From a virus, in the IMG/VR virus record IMGVR_UViG_3300024265_000061, positions 1 through 55,673 of that record: a stretch of 55,673 nt of DNA. One strand, written 5' to 3'. Numbering within the stretch: position 1 is the first letter of the stretch; every line of letters begins with the position of its first letter. The notes below the pieces were generated by a model. The model was not told where the DNA came from. It saw only the letters and a list, made by a program, of their open reading frames with translations, and did not search any database. Below are positions 8,942-18,640 of the stretch, piece by piece. The translations under genes were made by a program, and so were the position numbers.

Positions 8942-11248
8942 GTGGCAGAAGTTTTTACTACCTCCGGTGAAGATAGTAATAATGTCACGGTTCCCCGTCC
9001 GATTTTACAGGGTTTATTAATACCTGGCATAGACGACCCCCAAGCAGTAGATGGGTTTGGAATAGTCACTCCTTGGGGAGGAGGTAGCACCACAAGACGA
9101 TATGGGGATTATGGAATCTCCCAAGATATATCATCTCAGCAGACCCAATTAAATGACTTATCAAGTGCTTTTATCCCTGCGGAGGGTCGAGGAATAGGAA
9201 CAACATATAATTTCGAGGGATTAGTCGGCCCACAAGGGCCACGAGGCCCAGCGGGGCCACCGGGAGTTTCCGGAATAACTAGTTTACCTTATGGTTATGT
9301 TTTACCAACTAATTCTAATTTTCTGGCAGTACTTCCTCACAATATTGACCAAATAAATGTCCTTGGTACAGCAGCCGATAAATTACTTTACACAGACGCA
9401 CTTAATACTTACGGAGGAAGTACAGAGTGGGTAGAGCGACAACCGGCTGGGGCTGTGAATGTGAATTGGCAAAGTGTAGCATCTGACTTAGATGGTTCTA
9501 ATCTAATAGCTTGTGTTGAGGATGGAAGATTATATACCTCTGCTGATTATGGGGTAACATGGACAGAGAGACAACCGGCTGGAGCGGCAAATAAAGTTTG
9601 GGCGGCTGTCGCTTCGGATGCGGATGGTTCTCATCTAATTGCCGTTATTAAGGATGGAAGATTATATACTTCTAATAATTCTGGTGTAAGTTGGACAGAG
9701 AGACAACCAGCCGGAAATGCTGATAAACAGTGGAGCAGTGTAGCTTCTGATTCAGATGGTTCCAATTTAATAGCATGTGTTACCAATGGAAGATTATATA
9801 CTTCCGCTAACTATGGTGTAAGTTGGACAGAGAGACAACCAGATGATGCAGATGACAATTATTGGACAAGTGTTGCATCAGATGATGATGGTTCTGTTTT
9901 AATAGCCGGGAAAGGTAATACTACTGTAGCGGCTTTATATATATCCATTAACTCCGGAGTTAGTTGGTCAGAGGAAATACCAGCCGCCGCTACTATTTCT
10001 TGGTATGGAGCAGCCTCTGATGCAGATGGTTCTGTTTTAATAGCCGGGGGTCTTACCGGAAGAATAGCTATATCAGCCGATAGTGGTGGTTCTTGGACGT
10101 TAAAAGGGGCTGCTGGAGGGGATGATTGGCATTGTACCGCTACAAATTCAGATGGTTCTTATATAATAGTTGGTAGTGGAACTAATTTATATGAATCTTT
10201 TGATTCAGGTGTAACCTTTGCAGAAACAAAACCTGCCGGGGCTACAACTAAAGTTTGGCGAACAGTATCAACTTCCTTGGAAGGTTCTAATACAATCGTA
10301 GGAGTTCGGGGAGGTCGATTATATACCGGCACGGTATCTATGGGATACTCTGAAGCGACTTGGGCAGAAGCAGATTTAACCTCAGCGGGGAGAGCTATAT
10401 TAGATGATGCTAATGCAGCGGCACAAGCAACTACTTTAGGGGTAGGAACAGGAGACAGTCCAACTTGGGCGGGGGCTACGTTCACAGGCACGGCATCGGG
10501 TGTCATCCCAACAGCAGGTGCACATCTTGCTACCAAAGAATATGTAGATTTAGCGATAGGTGCTTCGTCAGATTATTTTCTATCAGATAATGATGATGCA
10601 ATCGCTAATTATCATATATTATATGAAACTGATACAGGTGAGGCAGCAAGCGATGAAGAAACTGCTGCGATGGATGAGGGTGACGACCAACTGATGTTCA
10701 GTTTTATTACTGCATCTGGTGTACCTGGAGTCACGTTCTTGAGGTCAGGTATATATGTTTTACATACGCATTTAGCAAGAACAACAGGAAACAGACCAAC
10801 TACATTTTATTGGACATTAAGCAAATATGCGTTAAACGCCGACGAAACGGTTTTGATGACTTCTGAAACGTCATCTGCGATTCCTGGTTCAATGGCTTCA
10901 TTTATTACCCATGCGGTGCTGGCTGCCGATGCGACTATTTTAACTACCGATAGATTGGTTCTTAAACTACACGCTAATGTTACGGGTGGTGGTCAGGATT
11001 CTATAATCACCATCTATATGGAAGGCTCTCACGATTGTCACCTAACTAATTTACTTCCGAGTGATATATGGCAGACACAGGGGGATATGCTTGATGCTGT
11101 AAATGCTCTTGGTGATATTGCTGATAATGAGTTCTTAGTCGGTACTGGTGCTGGTACATTGGCTTGGGAGAGCGGAGCGACTGCACGAACATCCTTGGGT
11201 GTTGAGAGTTCAGATGATTCAAAAAGGTATGCTTTAATGTTATGCTAA
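8942..11248 (+). CDS. Tail fibre with collagen segment, seven Asp-box repeats and trimer-like C-terminus
   Basis: 768 residues from GTG 8942, chosen because GGAGAGG lies 7 nt upstream. An N-terminal anchor is followed by a collagen-like stretch GPQGPRGPAGPPG near residue 100, then seven repeats of about 44 residues ending in Asp-box motifs (SADYGVTW, SNNSGVSW, SANYGVSW, SADSGGSW) that build a beta-propeller. A fibre-shaft segment (TSAGRAILDDANAAAQATTL, HLATKEYVDLAIG) and a beta-sandwich that could be C1q/TNF-like follow. It very likely binds the host surface. The end (KRYALMLC) looks abrupt. Confidence 0.75.
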   Translation: MAEVFTTSGEDSNNVTVPRPILQGLLIPGIDDPQAVDGFGIVTPWGGGSTTRRYGDYGISQDISSQQTQLNDLSSAFIPAEGRGIGTTYNFEGLVGPQGPRGPAGPPGVSGITSLPYGYVLPTNSNFLAVLPHNIDQINVLGTAADKLLYTDALNTYGGSTEWVERQPAGAVNVNWQSVASDLDGSNLIACVEDGRLYTSADYGVTWTERQPAGAANKVWAAVASDADGSHLIAVIKDGRLYTSNNSGVSWTERQPAGNADKQWSSVASDSDGSNLIACVTNGRLYTSANYGVSWTERQPDDADDNYWTSVASDDDGSVLIAGKGNTTVAALYISINSGVSWSEEIPAAATISWYGAASDADGSVLIAGGLTGRIAISADSGGSWTLKGAAGGDDWHCTATNSDGSYIIVGSGTNLYESFDSGVTFAETKPAGATTKVWRTVSTSLEGSNTIVGVRGGRLYTGTVSMGYSEATWAEADLTSAGRAILDDANAAAQATTLGVGTGDSPTWAGATFTGTASGVIPTAGAHLATKEYVDLAIGASSDYFLSDNDDAIANYHILYETDTGEAASDEETAAMDEGDDQLMFSFITASGVPGVTFLRSGIYVLHTHLARTTGNRPTTFYWTLSKYALNADETVLMTSETSSAIPGSMASFITHAVLAADATILTTDRLVLKLHANVTGGGQDSIITIYMEGSHDCHLTNLLPSDIWQTQGDMLDAVNALGDIADNEFLVGTGAGTLAWESGATARTSLGVESSDDSKRYALMLC
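9427..10335 (+). repeat. Seven in-gene repeats encoding Asp-box (BNR) units
   Basis: Units of roughly 126-138 bp encode the block ERQPAG-(spacer)-ASD-DGS-LIA-(spacer)-GRLYTS-GVSW. The first three are nearly identical in protein and share long DNA identity such as GATGGTTCT; the last four are diverged. Repeat number could change by recombination. Confidence 0.8.
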
Positions 11249-11257
11249 GGATATATT

Positions 11258-11596
11258 ATGAGCATAAGTAAAATCACCAAAGGAACATACATATTAAATA
11301 ATTCAGGTGACCGTGTTACTTTAGTAGAAGCAGCCGATCCCCTACAGGGAACTTGTTTGAAATTAACCGGCGATACTGTTTATCGCAGTGTACCCGTTAC
11401 AGCAGATAGCTGGAATACATTTATGCCAATTTTAGGTAATTGGTTGTTTTCAACCGAAGGAACTGTAGAAACCGTATCAAATATAGGATGGGTATGTCCA
11501 GTTAATAAATCAATTTTGATACATATTCCTGCTGGAAAAACTACACTATATTATAGTGGTTCTGCTGATTTTGGTTATTTAATAGAATTAGCATAA
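11258..11596 (+). CDS. Hypothetical protein, 112 aa
   Basis: 112 residues, predicted all-beta, no Cys cluster or membrane helix. It follows the fibre gene by 9 nt, with TAAGGATATATT before ATG 11258. A small structural or fibre-associated protein is plausible. Family not recognised. Confidence 0.55.
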   Translation: MSISKITKGTYILNNSGDRVTLVEAADPLQGTCLKLTGDTVYRSVPVTADSWNTFMPILGNWLFSTEGTVETVSNIGWVCPVNKSILIHIPAGKTTLYYSGSADFGYLIELA

Positions 11597-11612
11597 GTTA
11601 AGGTATTGAGTT

Positions 11613-11948
11613 ATGGCTTTTCAAGAAAAACAATTAGGACAAAGGCGAGATAATGATACGAGTGCTCATAGTGTATATTCTCCGGGAGCAAGTACCACTG
11701 CTGTTATTAAAACAATTACATTAATGAATACTACAAGTACTGACGCTACCATTAGGTTATTTATAGATGATGATGGAACAACTTACGACCAGTCAACTGC
11801 TATACTCTATGATGTTATAATTGATGCTAATTCTTTATTACAGCTTGACGGATTTTATCCGATGAATGATGCAAGCGGTAACTTGGCATACCAACAAGGA
11901 ACAGCTAATGCGATTACAATAACTGTATTTGGTGCGGAGATAACATAA
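11613..11948 (+). CDS. Small structural protein, 111 aa
   Basis: 111 residues. The sequence has the pattern of short phage surface proteins that form a jelly-roll-like sandwich (ITLMNTTSTDATIRLFIDDDG, LDGFYPMNDASGNLAY). It lies between the fibre block and the large tail gene. Function not established. Confidence 0.55.
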   Translation: MAFQEKQLGQRRDNDTSAHSVYSPGASTTAVIKTITLMNTTSTDATIRLFIDDDGTTYDQSTAILYDVIIDANSLLQLDGFYPMNDASGNLAYQQGTANAITITVFGAEIT

Positions 11949-11962
11949 ACAGGAGATAAATA

Positions 11963-14614
11963 ATGGCTGAAGATCGTATTTATGTGCCGTACCAATTCCG
12001 AACTCCTCGAATGGATCAATCTGTGCCTCCAAATCAGGTTCGCCCGGGGTCATTCGGGAGATTGTCAGGTGTAGATGGGAGATTCAATGGGGGACTCCGA
12101 AAATTCTACGGAATGAAAGAAGTTCTTGATTTGGATGATGTATCGGGGATGGGGAGTATAGATGCTAATGCCGGGCCGGATTTCATGCGATATGTTACCT
12201 TTCAGAAAAAAGCTACCTCTACTGTTTATCGGGGTTTTGTTGTCCGATGGGACAGTCAAGATGATACTGATGATGAGCAAATTGATTTAATTTATACGGC
12301 TGATAGTGGAACTTCTTGGACAAAGCTCGCTATATGGGCAGCGGGGAATACTGTAACCTCGAGTCTTGAAATAGATTGCGTTGTGTCTGGGGCATATTTA
12401 CTCGTTGCTGTGGACACTAAGGCGACCAAAACCGTGTATTGGGATACGGCTGAGGAAGCCTTGACAGTTGTATCCTCGGGGCCAGGGGGGTTTGACTCCG
12501 AACTTACCACCCCGACATTAAATACCTCCGCAGTGGACACAAGTTATCAGTTGAGGGGGAATGGAACTTATCAAATAGCCTATCGTTTTTATAGCTCTAC
12601 ACGGGGAATATACAGTAGTCTTAGTGCTCCGCTTGTAGTGCATTTAGACCATTATAAAACCACCAAAGCAGTGGGTACGATTAGTTTTGCTGCGGGGGGG
12701 GACAGCGGGATAATGATTGCCGGAGATGTCTTTACAATTAATAGTCGGACTTATGAATATATTGATTCCGGGTCGGATGTTACCATTGCGGCAGCGGCAG
12801 GAGGGACATCGGCAGAACACGCAACAGCTTTGGCGGATGCTATTAACGGAGATAGCTCGGCAACTGTTACTGCTTCGGCACAATCTTCAAGTGTTCTTTT
12901 GGAATCTATAGTTCGGGGCACGGCGGGAAACGCCTACGGACTCAGTGTAGTAGAAGTTGAACCAAATGCAAATGATATTTCGGTGTCAGGAAGTACCTTA
13001 TCTGGAGGCGGTGTTGTTACTACAGAGGCCGAGACACAAGTTAAGATTACCTTAGATTTCCCGGCCAATACCGCTGTCGTATCCGGAGAAGTTCATACTT
13101 CCGACCCTGTGGGAGATGGGTTTGCAGACTTATTCGATACAGTTGATATATTCCGCACAATAGATTTAGGTAATACAACTGCTACACAAGGAGCTATCTT
13201 CTATCTCGAACAGACAATCGCTAAGGCAGGAAATTGGGCAACATCTGGGACGTGGGATTCCTTAACGGCTGGCATAGGGACAGTTGTTGATGAGGCACTC
13301 CCATTCTTAACTATGTATGATCCTGAGAAAGATATTATAGCCACTCCTCCGCAGAGTGGGACTATTGGTAGATATAGTGATGTGACGTTTATGGCACAAG
13401 CCTCAAGTGTGGATGGTGGGTATGATACTTTATCCAGTAGTCCGGAACATAATTCGCCGGAGTATTTCAGTACCTACAACAAAAGAGTAGCTGATGTTGA
13501 GGATGGGCGACCACTAAGATTTATTGCTGCGGGGGATTCATTGTTTCAACTCTGCTATAATGCGATAATCCATATCTTCAAATCCGGTAAACTCAAACCA
13601 CTACAATTTTCAAGACTGCATAAGAAAAGAGGTATCGTAGGGAAAGAAGTTGCTCATTCATCTGGGAATAGTGTATTTATGATTTCTGGTCTCGGCCTTG
13701 TTATTCTTAATGCTACTGATGGAAGTATGGGAAGCATCACTGCGGCAGACCGGGTAATATTTGATGATTGGAAGTCTGAACTCTCAGATGTTAAAAGTTG
13801 TTATGATGCACTAATGAATGCCTCTTTCTTTTTGAACTCTACCCAGGAGGAGATGGTAATCTTATGGCATTCGACTCAAGTATGTAGTATGCTTGACGGG
13901 GCTAATTTTGTGGGAGCAACATCAGGCCCAGATATTACAACAGGCAAAAATGACAGGGCTTTCTTTATTACTGCAACGGGCCTTATAGTGAGTCCAGATA
14001 AATTAGAGAGCGGAAGTGGTACGATGTGGGATATAAGCAGTTCTTATACATTGAATGGAACAGCAACCGCAACATCCAGTTCAACTTTGACCGATGCAAA
14101 TGCGACCTTGAATGCGGATATGGTTGGGGCAAAATTGTATATGACAAGTGGTGATAATGCGGGAGATTCCCGGGAAATACTAACCGCAAGTGGCGGAGTA
14201 TTTGCATTCACAGAGGTTTTTGATAATGATATTACTACTGGAGATACCTATGCTGTTAGTCCAGTTCCTTTTTCTGCAAGATGCTGGCGATTGCAACATG
14301 AGGAAGTATCTCCGTTTACCCGGTGGATTACATCTGGAGTAGCTTTGAAGGCAAGGAAATTGTCGGGATTTGACGACAACGTGAATAATAAATGGCGTGT
14401 GGGGGCTTATAGGAATGGTGGAACCTCGATTGAGTCCACTGTAGCCTATCCAAACGTAAATTCTAATCCCGCCGATTCTGCGGAGGGTTTGAATGTAGAA
14501 GGCATTGATTTAGAGCCTTATATTGAGCAAATTGCGTCCGGTGTGAAATTTGAGCTTACGGACGCAGAATTCGCGGTTTCATACACAGAAAGCAGGAAAG
14601 TGAGTGCTTCTTAG
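11963..14614 (+). CDS. Large tail protein, candidate nozzle/hub
   Basis: 883 residues from ATG 11963 after CAGGAGATAAATA. The opening (RIYVPYQFRTPRMDQSVPPN, then GSFGRLSGVDGRFNGGLRKF) and a large beta-rich body suit a propeller-like tail nozzle, and the gene follows the adaptor and fibre as in podoviruses. Residues about 230-330 form an inserted module (AGDVFTINSRTYEY, HATALADAIN, GTAGNAYGLSVVE) common in phage tail proteins. A later stretch reads VFMISGLGLVILNATDGSMG. The nozzle call is inference from order and size. Confidence 0.5.
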   Translation: MAEDRIYVPYQFRTPRMDQSVPPNQVRPGSFGRLSGVDGRFNGGLRKFYGMKEVLDLDDVSGMGSIDANAGPDFMRYVTFQKKATSTVYRGFVVRWDSQDDTDDEQIDLIYTADSGTSWTKLAIWAAGNTVTSSLEIDCVVSGAYLLVAVDTKATKTVYWDTAEEALTVVSSGPGGFDSELTTPTLNTSAVDTSYQLRGNGTYQIAYRFYSSTRGIYSSLSAPLVVHLDHYKTTKAVGTISFAAGGDSGIMIAGDVFTINSRTYEYIDSGSDVTIAAAAGGTSAEHATALADAINGDSSATVTASAQSSSVLLESIVRGTAGNAYGLSVVEVEPNANDISVSGSTLSGGGVVTTEAETQVKITLDFPANTAVVSGEVHTSDPVGDGFADLFDTVDIFRTIDLGNTTATQGAIFYLEQTIAKAGNWATSGTWDSLTAGIGTVVDEALPFLTMYDPEKDIIATPPQSGTIGRYSDVTFMAQASSVDGGYDTLSSSPEHNSPEYFSTYNKRVADVEDGRPLRFIAAGDSLFQLCYNAIIHIFKSGKLKPLQFSRLHKKRGIVGKEVAHSSGNSVFMISGLGLVILNATDGSMGSITAADRVIFDDWKSELSDVKSCYDALMNASFFLNSTQEEMVILWHSTQVCSMLDGANFVGATSGPDITTGKNDRAFFITATGLIVSPDKLESGSGTMWDISSSYTLNGTATATSSSTLTDANATLNADMVGAKLYMTSGDNAGDSREILTASGGVFAFTEVFDNDITTGDTYAVSPVPFSARCWRLQHEEVSPFTRWITSGVALKARKLSGFDDNVNNKWRVGAYRNGGTSIESTVAYPNVNSNPADSAEGLNVEGIDLEPYIEQIASGVKFELTDAEFAVSYTESRKVSAS

Positions 14615-14615
14615 G

Positions 14616-14643
14616 TTGACAATTTTGGGTAATATGGTACAAT
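14616..14643 (+). promoter_or_regulatory. Sigma70-type promoter
   Basis: TTGACA (14616-14621), 16-bp spacer, TACAAT (14638-14643), just after the stop at 14614. It would drive the ejection-protein operon that starts at 14664. Confidence 0.75.
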
Positions 14644-14663
14644 AATAATAAGGGAATCTGTCT

Positions 14664-14885
14664 ATGTTAGTTACAGGGGAACCAACGATGGCATATAAAG
14701 AACCAATGTTATTTGGGCATCCAAAATATAAGGTGGAAAGTGCCGCCAGAACTTTAGAGGAAGCTCGTGAATTAGAAAAAGCAGAACCTGACCTCTATAA
14801 AGCGGCCTTAAAGCAACTAAAGCGGAGACAAAATGCTATAGGGGATGTGCTTCGTGCAGCGAGAAGGTCTAAGGGGAATTCGTAA
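14664..14885 (+). CDS. Small helical basic protein, 73 aa
   Basis: 73 residues from ATG 14664 (AAGGGAATCTGTCT upstream); an internal ATG at 14688 with GGGGAACCAACG ahead is an equally good start and would give MAYKEPMLFGHPKYK. The body is helical and charged. It is the first gene after the promoter at 14616 and overlaps the next start by one base. Likely a minor virion or chaperone-like protein; family not recognised. Confidence 0.55.
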   Translation: MLVTGEPTMAYKEPMLFGHPKYKVESAARTLEEARELEKAEPDLYKAALKQLKRRQNAIGDVLRAARRSKGNS

Positions 14886-15934
14886 TGGCAAATGATGTAT
14901 TAAATCCTGTCACTCCTACTGGTGATTTTGATTACGAGGCTTATAAGACGAAGATAGCTCAAACGGCGGCTGCGACTCGGGATATTGGAGATGTATCGGT
15001 TCCAAAAGGGGCTGAGACTACTGTTGGGGGATTGCGGGGGGTTTATAAGGGAGTAGGTGAAACTGCTGTAGCTCAATATGGTAAGCAAGCTGAAACTAAA
15101 CAGAAAGAAGCCGAGAAAGCTGCGACTGCTCTTGAGATGCAGGGCGGAGCTACAATAGATTATTTACAGAGATTGGAGAAAATACAAGAAGGAGTGACTA
15201 CCCGGGCTGGGGCGGCACGAGAAGCATGGGCGGCGGCTCCTGAGAAGGCAGATGAATATGTCCAAGCCGCTCGTAGTAGAGTGGGGGAGGTTCTTACAAA
15301 ACTTGATGAAATAAATGCTGAGATTGGTAAAGATAGAGATTTCTCTAAAGCTCACGCTATGCAAGCCTCGGTACAAGCTACTATTGGCTCTATGAAAGCT
15401 GAGGAAAGAAATATTGTTGAGACTTATGGGGCGGATAGTAAGGAATATGAACAGTTCCAAATGAGTAAAATGAATTCCTTGGCGACTGTTCAAAGTAATA
15501 TACATGCCTCATATCAGCAATTACAGGAACAGCAGGGTCAAAATTATTTGAATGTTGTTAGTGAAGCCTATACTAAATCTAATATGTATCTTGGTTTTCA
15601 GGAACAACAGCATGTTGATATGCTAAAATATAAAGCAGATGCTCAAAATGCTTATGACTTGCAGGTATCTCAATTTGAAATTGGAGTAGAACAACTTAGA
15701 ATGTCGGGGATGGAAAATCTTGCTAATTGGGTAATCGAGACTCCAACTTTCTCTATGGATGCTACTCCTCTTATGACCTTACTATCTGATATGGCTCAGG
15801 CACAAGTAGCTGCAAACCAAGCCGATTTGCTTAGGGCTGCCCAGACAAAAGCTGCTACTCCTGAAAAATCAAAAGGGACACTACATTCTCCGGCTTTCTT
15901 AAATGTCGGAATAAGTGGCCGTAGAATGTATTAA
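14885..15934 (+). CDS. Internal virion protein candidate, 349 aa, helical
   Basis: 349 residues, Ala/Gln/Glu-rich and almost entirely helical, with long stretches likely to form coiled coils (KQKEAEKAATALEMQGG, QQLQEQQGQNYLNVVSEAY). No enzyme motif. Proteins of this composition next to a very large membrane-associated protein are usual for podovirus ejection proteins, which enter the host with DNA. Starts on the last base of the previous stop. Confidence 0.5.
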   Translation: MANDVLNPVTPTGDFDYEAYKTKIAQTAAATRDIGDVSVPKGAETTVGGLRGVYKGVGETAVAQYGKQAETKQKEAEKAATALEMQGGATIDYLQRLEKIQEGVTTRAGAAREAWAAAPEKADEYVQAARSRVGEVLTKLDEINAEIGKDRDFSKAHAMQASVQATIGSMKAEERNIVETYGADSKEYEQFQMSKMNSLATVQSNIHASYQQLQEQQGQNYLNVVSEAYTKSNMYLGFQEQQHVDMLKYKADAQNAYDLQVSQFEIGVEQLRMSGMENLANWVIETPTFSMDATPLMTLLSDMAQAQVAANQADLLRAAQTKAATPEKSKGTLHSPAFLNVGISGRRMY

Positions 15935-15949
15935 CGAGGGATTTTACTT

Positions 15950-17251
15950 ATGCCAAGAGGAAAAGATGCTCCTACACAAGTCGGTGGTCAGATAGACCCT
16001 TATGTTCAACGGTCTATGCAACAGAGTAAACAACAGGCTGAAAGCAGGCTTGTGGCTGCTATGCAAGAAACTGGGGCCACAGAACGAACTGCTATGACTC
16101 AACGCGGAGCAGGAGAACGAGCAGCATTACAGGCTCAGACACAACGAGAAGGTATAGCGGCCCAGGCAGCATCGGATGATAAACGAGCTGCGGAGGATGA
16201 ACGAGCGAGACGAGAGGATAGAAAATTTGCTCAAACTATGTCCGAAGCATCTCGGGATTTTCAGGAAAAACAGGCCGAACTTGATAGAGAACAACAAAGA
16301 GCTATTATCGCTGGGGACAGGAAAGCCAAAAACGAAATCGAGAAAAGACGAGAATCCCTCCGCAGGTTTAATATTGAATTGAGTATGGATGCCTCTGAGC
16401 GGAATACAAATGCGATGCTTTCTATTCTTAAAGGAGGTCTTAACCGTGAGACCTCGATGGAGAAAGCCAAAACGATATTAGAAGAGGAGGCCACTCGGTT
16501 TGATAATGATAAGGATGTTTATAATAAAACAAGGGAGCGAGTGACGGAGGCCGTAAGATTTGACAAACGGTTGGATTTGCCGATTCGGGGTGAGCGTGTA
16601 ACGAAGGGGGTAATGGTCGGTGGGCAGATGGGTTTTGGTGCTGGTTTTGCAAGAATTCCGGCAGGAATAAAGCCAGGGACTCAGGCTGATCCTATGGGTG
16701 TTCTTCAAGACCAGATTAATAAGTACGGTGGAAATATCTCAGTTGAGGAATTGGCCCCAGAGAATATTAATAAAGTAGAGGATCAGATTCAGAAGGGGGT
16801 TGTAAAAACTGAGGACATCAATAAAACTCTTGGGGCGTTAGAAGGAATGTTGGAGGCCATTAATATAAAGAGAAGAGGTGTAAGTAGAGACTCAGATGAG
16901 TTTGATTTTTGGGCTGATGCTTCCTTGAACATCTCTCAGATGCGGGATGATTTAGAAGGTCTTGCAAAAAGTAAAAAGAAAGTCGAAGGTTCCGAAACAG
17001 AAACAGTCGGGTCACGAGTGCAATATGCTTTGGGGACAGTTAATGATAGTTCTTTGGGTGGACGGGCCGCCCGCATGCGAGATTTGGTCGGTGGAGATTT
17101 TACAGCCGTGTTTGAGGAAATGACAAAATCCGTACAAGTCCCTAAATTGTATGACATCTCTGCCGATATGAATGAGTACGATGCTGAGTACAGAACTTGG
17201 TTTAATGGTTATCTGCGTTCAAGATACCCAGAATTAGAAGGAGTTGAATAA
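15950..17251 (+). CDS. Coiled-coil internal virion protein candidate, 433 aa
   Basis: 433 residues. Residues about 20-150 are a highly charged, low-complexity Ala/Arg/Glu/Gln helix (DDKRAAEDERARREDRKF), probably a long coiled coil; the rest is mixed helical. ATG 15950 follows ACGAGGGATTTTACTT. It is the second of the ejection-protein candidates and overlaps the next gene by one base. Confidence 0.5.
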   Translation: MPRGKDAPTQVGGQIDPYVQRSMQQSKQQAESRLVAAMQETGATERTAMTQRGAGERAALQAQTQREGIAAQAASDDKRAAEDERARREDRKFAQTMSEASRDFQEKQAELDREQQRAIIAGDRKAKNEIEKRRESLRRFNIELSMDASERNTNAMLSILKGGLNRETSMEKAKTILEEEATRFDNDKDVYNKTRERVTEAVRFDKRLDLPIRGERVTKGVMVGGQMGFGAGFARIPAGIKPGTQADPMGVLQDQINKYGGNISVEELAPENINKVEDQIQKGVVKTEDINKTLGALEGMLEAINIKRRGVSRDSDEFDFWADASLNISQMRDDLEGLAKSKKKVEGSETETVGSRVQYALGTVNDSSLGGRAARMRDLVGGDFTAVFEEMTKSVQVPKLYDISADMNEYDAEYRTWFNGYLRSRYPELEGVE

Positions 17252-17736
17252 TGCCTTTAGGTGTAGGAATAGGAGCAGGATTAGCTACTGGAAAAATACT
17301 TGGTGGGGCAAAAGGACTTGGAGGGCTTCTCAAAGCATTTTATGGCTCTAAACATTTTCTTACCGCATTGTTGGGAGCGGGTTATTTGGGGAGTACGGCG
17401 GTCGGAGCCTATGGACAAGCCGGGGAGCGTGGGCTGACCCGCGAACAAATGAAACTACAAGCATTGATGGGCAAGACCACTGCGGAGGCTACCGAGAGAG
17501 GTGTTAAGGAATCCAGGGCCAGAACAAAAGAGTATATGAAGGCTCTTTTGAAAATCAAAAAAGAAGAAAAGAAAGAAGCCCGGGAATTCATGGCTCTACA
17601 ATCATTTACAGAGAGCCAGAATAGGCAGATGGCTTTAATTGTTCAGGCGGTGCAGACGATGGGCCAGCGGCAGATGGGAGCTTCTACACAGGCTCCCGGA
17701 GGCGGGATGCTTGGTCTGATGAGAGGAGGATTCTGA
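17251..17736 (+). CDS. Ejection-type protein with Gly-rich hydrophobic N-terminus, 161 aa
   Basis: 161 residues. The N-terminal 55 residues are Gly/Ala-rich and hydrophobic (GVGIGAGLATGKILGG, LTALLGAGYLGSTAVGAYG) and could cross or insert in a membrane; a charged helix (KIKKEEKKEAREF) follows and a Gly/Gln-rich tail ends the protein. This plan fits membrane-active internal virion proteins. ATG overlaps the previous TAA. Confidence 0.5.
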   Translation: MPLGVGIGAGLATGKILGGAKGLGGLLKAFYGSKHFLTALLGAGYLGSTAVGAYGQAGERGLTREQMKLQALMGKTTAEATERGVKESRARTKEYMKALLKIKKEEKKEAREFMALQSFTESQNRQMALIVQAVQTMGQRQMGASTQAPGGGMLGLMRGGF

Positions 17737-17737
17737 T

Positions 17738-18121
17738 ATGCCAAACGGTGGAACTTATCCAATCGGGCCAGGAGCGGGGCCAGGGGCAGGAATCGGAGGA
17801 GTACCTGGAGGAGATACTCCTTGGTGGCAGGGATTAACACAAAAACCAGGTGTTAAAGGGGCAGGGGCCGGTATCTTTCTTACATGGCTTCTAAATAAAG
17901 TATTGCAGACCAAACATGAAACAGGGATGCGAGGCATACAAAGAGAAGGAATCCGCTCTCAGGCAGAAATGGTCACACCGGAAAATTTATATTATCAAGC
18001 CGCCCAGCCTACTGCCCAAGCCGAAGAATCTCAAGCACGTCAGGCTTTGTTCTCTCAGTTAATGGGGGGTGTAATCGGCCCCCAACAACTTGCTAAAGGC
18101 GAATATATGATAGGTCAATAA
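17738..18121 (+). CDS. Ejection-type Gly/Pro-rich protein, 127 aa
   Basis: 127 residues. Residues 1-35 are Gly/Pro-rich (GPGAGPGAGIGGVPGGDTP), followed by a possible short membrane segment GAGIFLTWLLNKVL and a charged Gln-rich helix. Similar in plan to its upstream neighbour, one base away. It probably belongs to the same internal-protein group; family not recognised. Confidence 0.5.
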   Translation: MPNGGTYPIGPGAGPGAGIGGVPGGDTPWWQGLTQKPGVKGAGAGIFLTWLLNKVLQTKHETGMRGIQREGIRSQAEMVTPENLYYQAAQPTAQAEESQARQALFSQLMGGVIGPQQLAKGEYMIGQ

Positions 18122-18139
18122 TTCTTTGAAAGGAAGAGA

Positions 18140-18640
18140 ATGAAACCGATTCTTGGATTCCCAGACTATTGTATTACAAAAGATGGGCAGATATGGTCTA
18201 AACCTCGTAAAGATGCAGTTGGTCATAATCTAAAAGGCCGATGGCTAAAACCAGTAATTGGTAGTAATGGATATTTAGGAATTGCTCTAACTGTTAATTC
18301 ACAGATGTATCGCCGCTCTATCCACCGGCTCTTATTGGAAACTTTTGTTGGCCTGTGTCCTAAAGGTATGGAGTGTCGGCATTTGAATGGCATCAGAACA
18401 GACAACCGTCTTAGTAATCTGGCTTGGGGGACAAGGAGTGAGAATCTAATTGATTCAATCGAACACGGGACGCGTGCATCGGCTAAACTAACTGCGGATA
18501 AAGTCAGAGTGATTCGTTACCTATATAAGGTAGCTAAATTTACTTTGTCAGATTTGGCTTGGCAATTCGATGTTGGAATAACTGCTATCTATAATATTTG
18601 CAGGGGAATAAGTTGGAAGCATTTATATGCCAAAGTATAA
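18140..18640 (+). CDS. HNH endonuclease, NUMOD4 plus HNH_3 type
   Basis: 166 residues. An N-terminal NUMOD4-like part (YCITKDGQIWSKPRKD, GRWLKPVIGSNGYLGI) precedes an HNH_3 core (IHRLLLETFVG, ECRHLNGIRTDNRLSNLAW) and a C-terminal helix-turn-helix (LSDLAWQFDVGITAIYNICR) for DNA recognition. ATG 18140 follows TTTGAAAGGAAGAGA. It interrupts the ejection-protein operon and its last 14 bases overlap the start of the 1049-residue gene. Confidence 0.88.
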   Translation: MKPILGFPDYCITKDGQIWSKPRKDAVGHNLKGRWLKPVIGSNGYLGIALTVNSQMYRRSIHRLLLETFVGLCPKGMECRHLNGIRTDNRLSNLAWGTRSENLIDSIEHGTRASAKLTADKVRVIRYLYKVAKFTLSDLAWQFDVGITAIYNICRGISWKHLYAKV

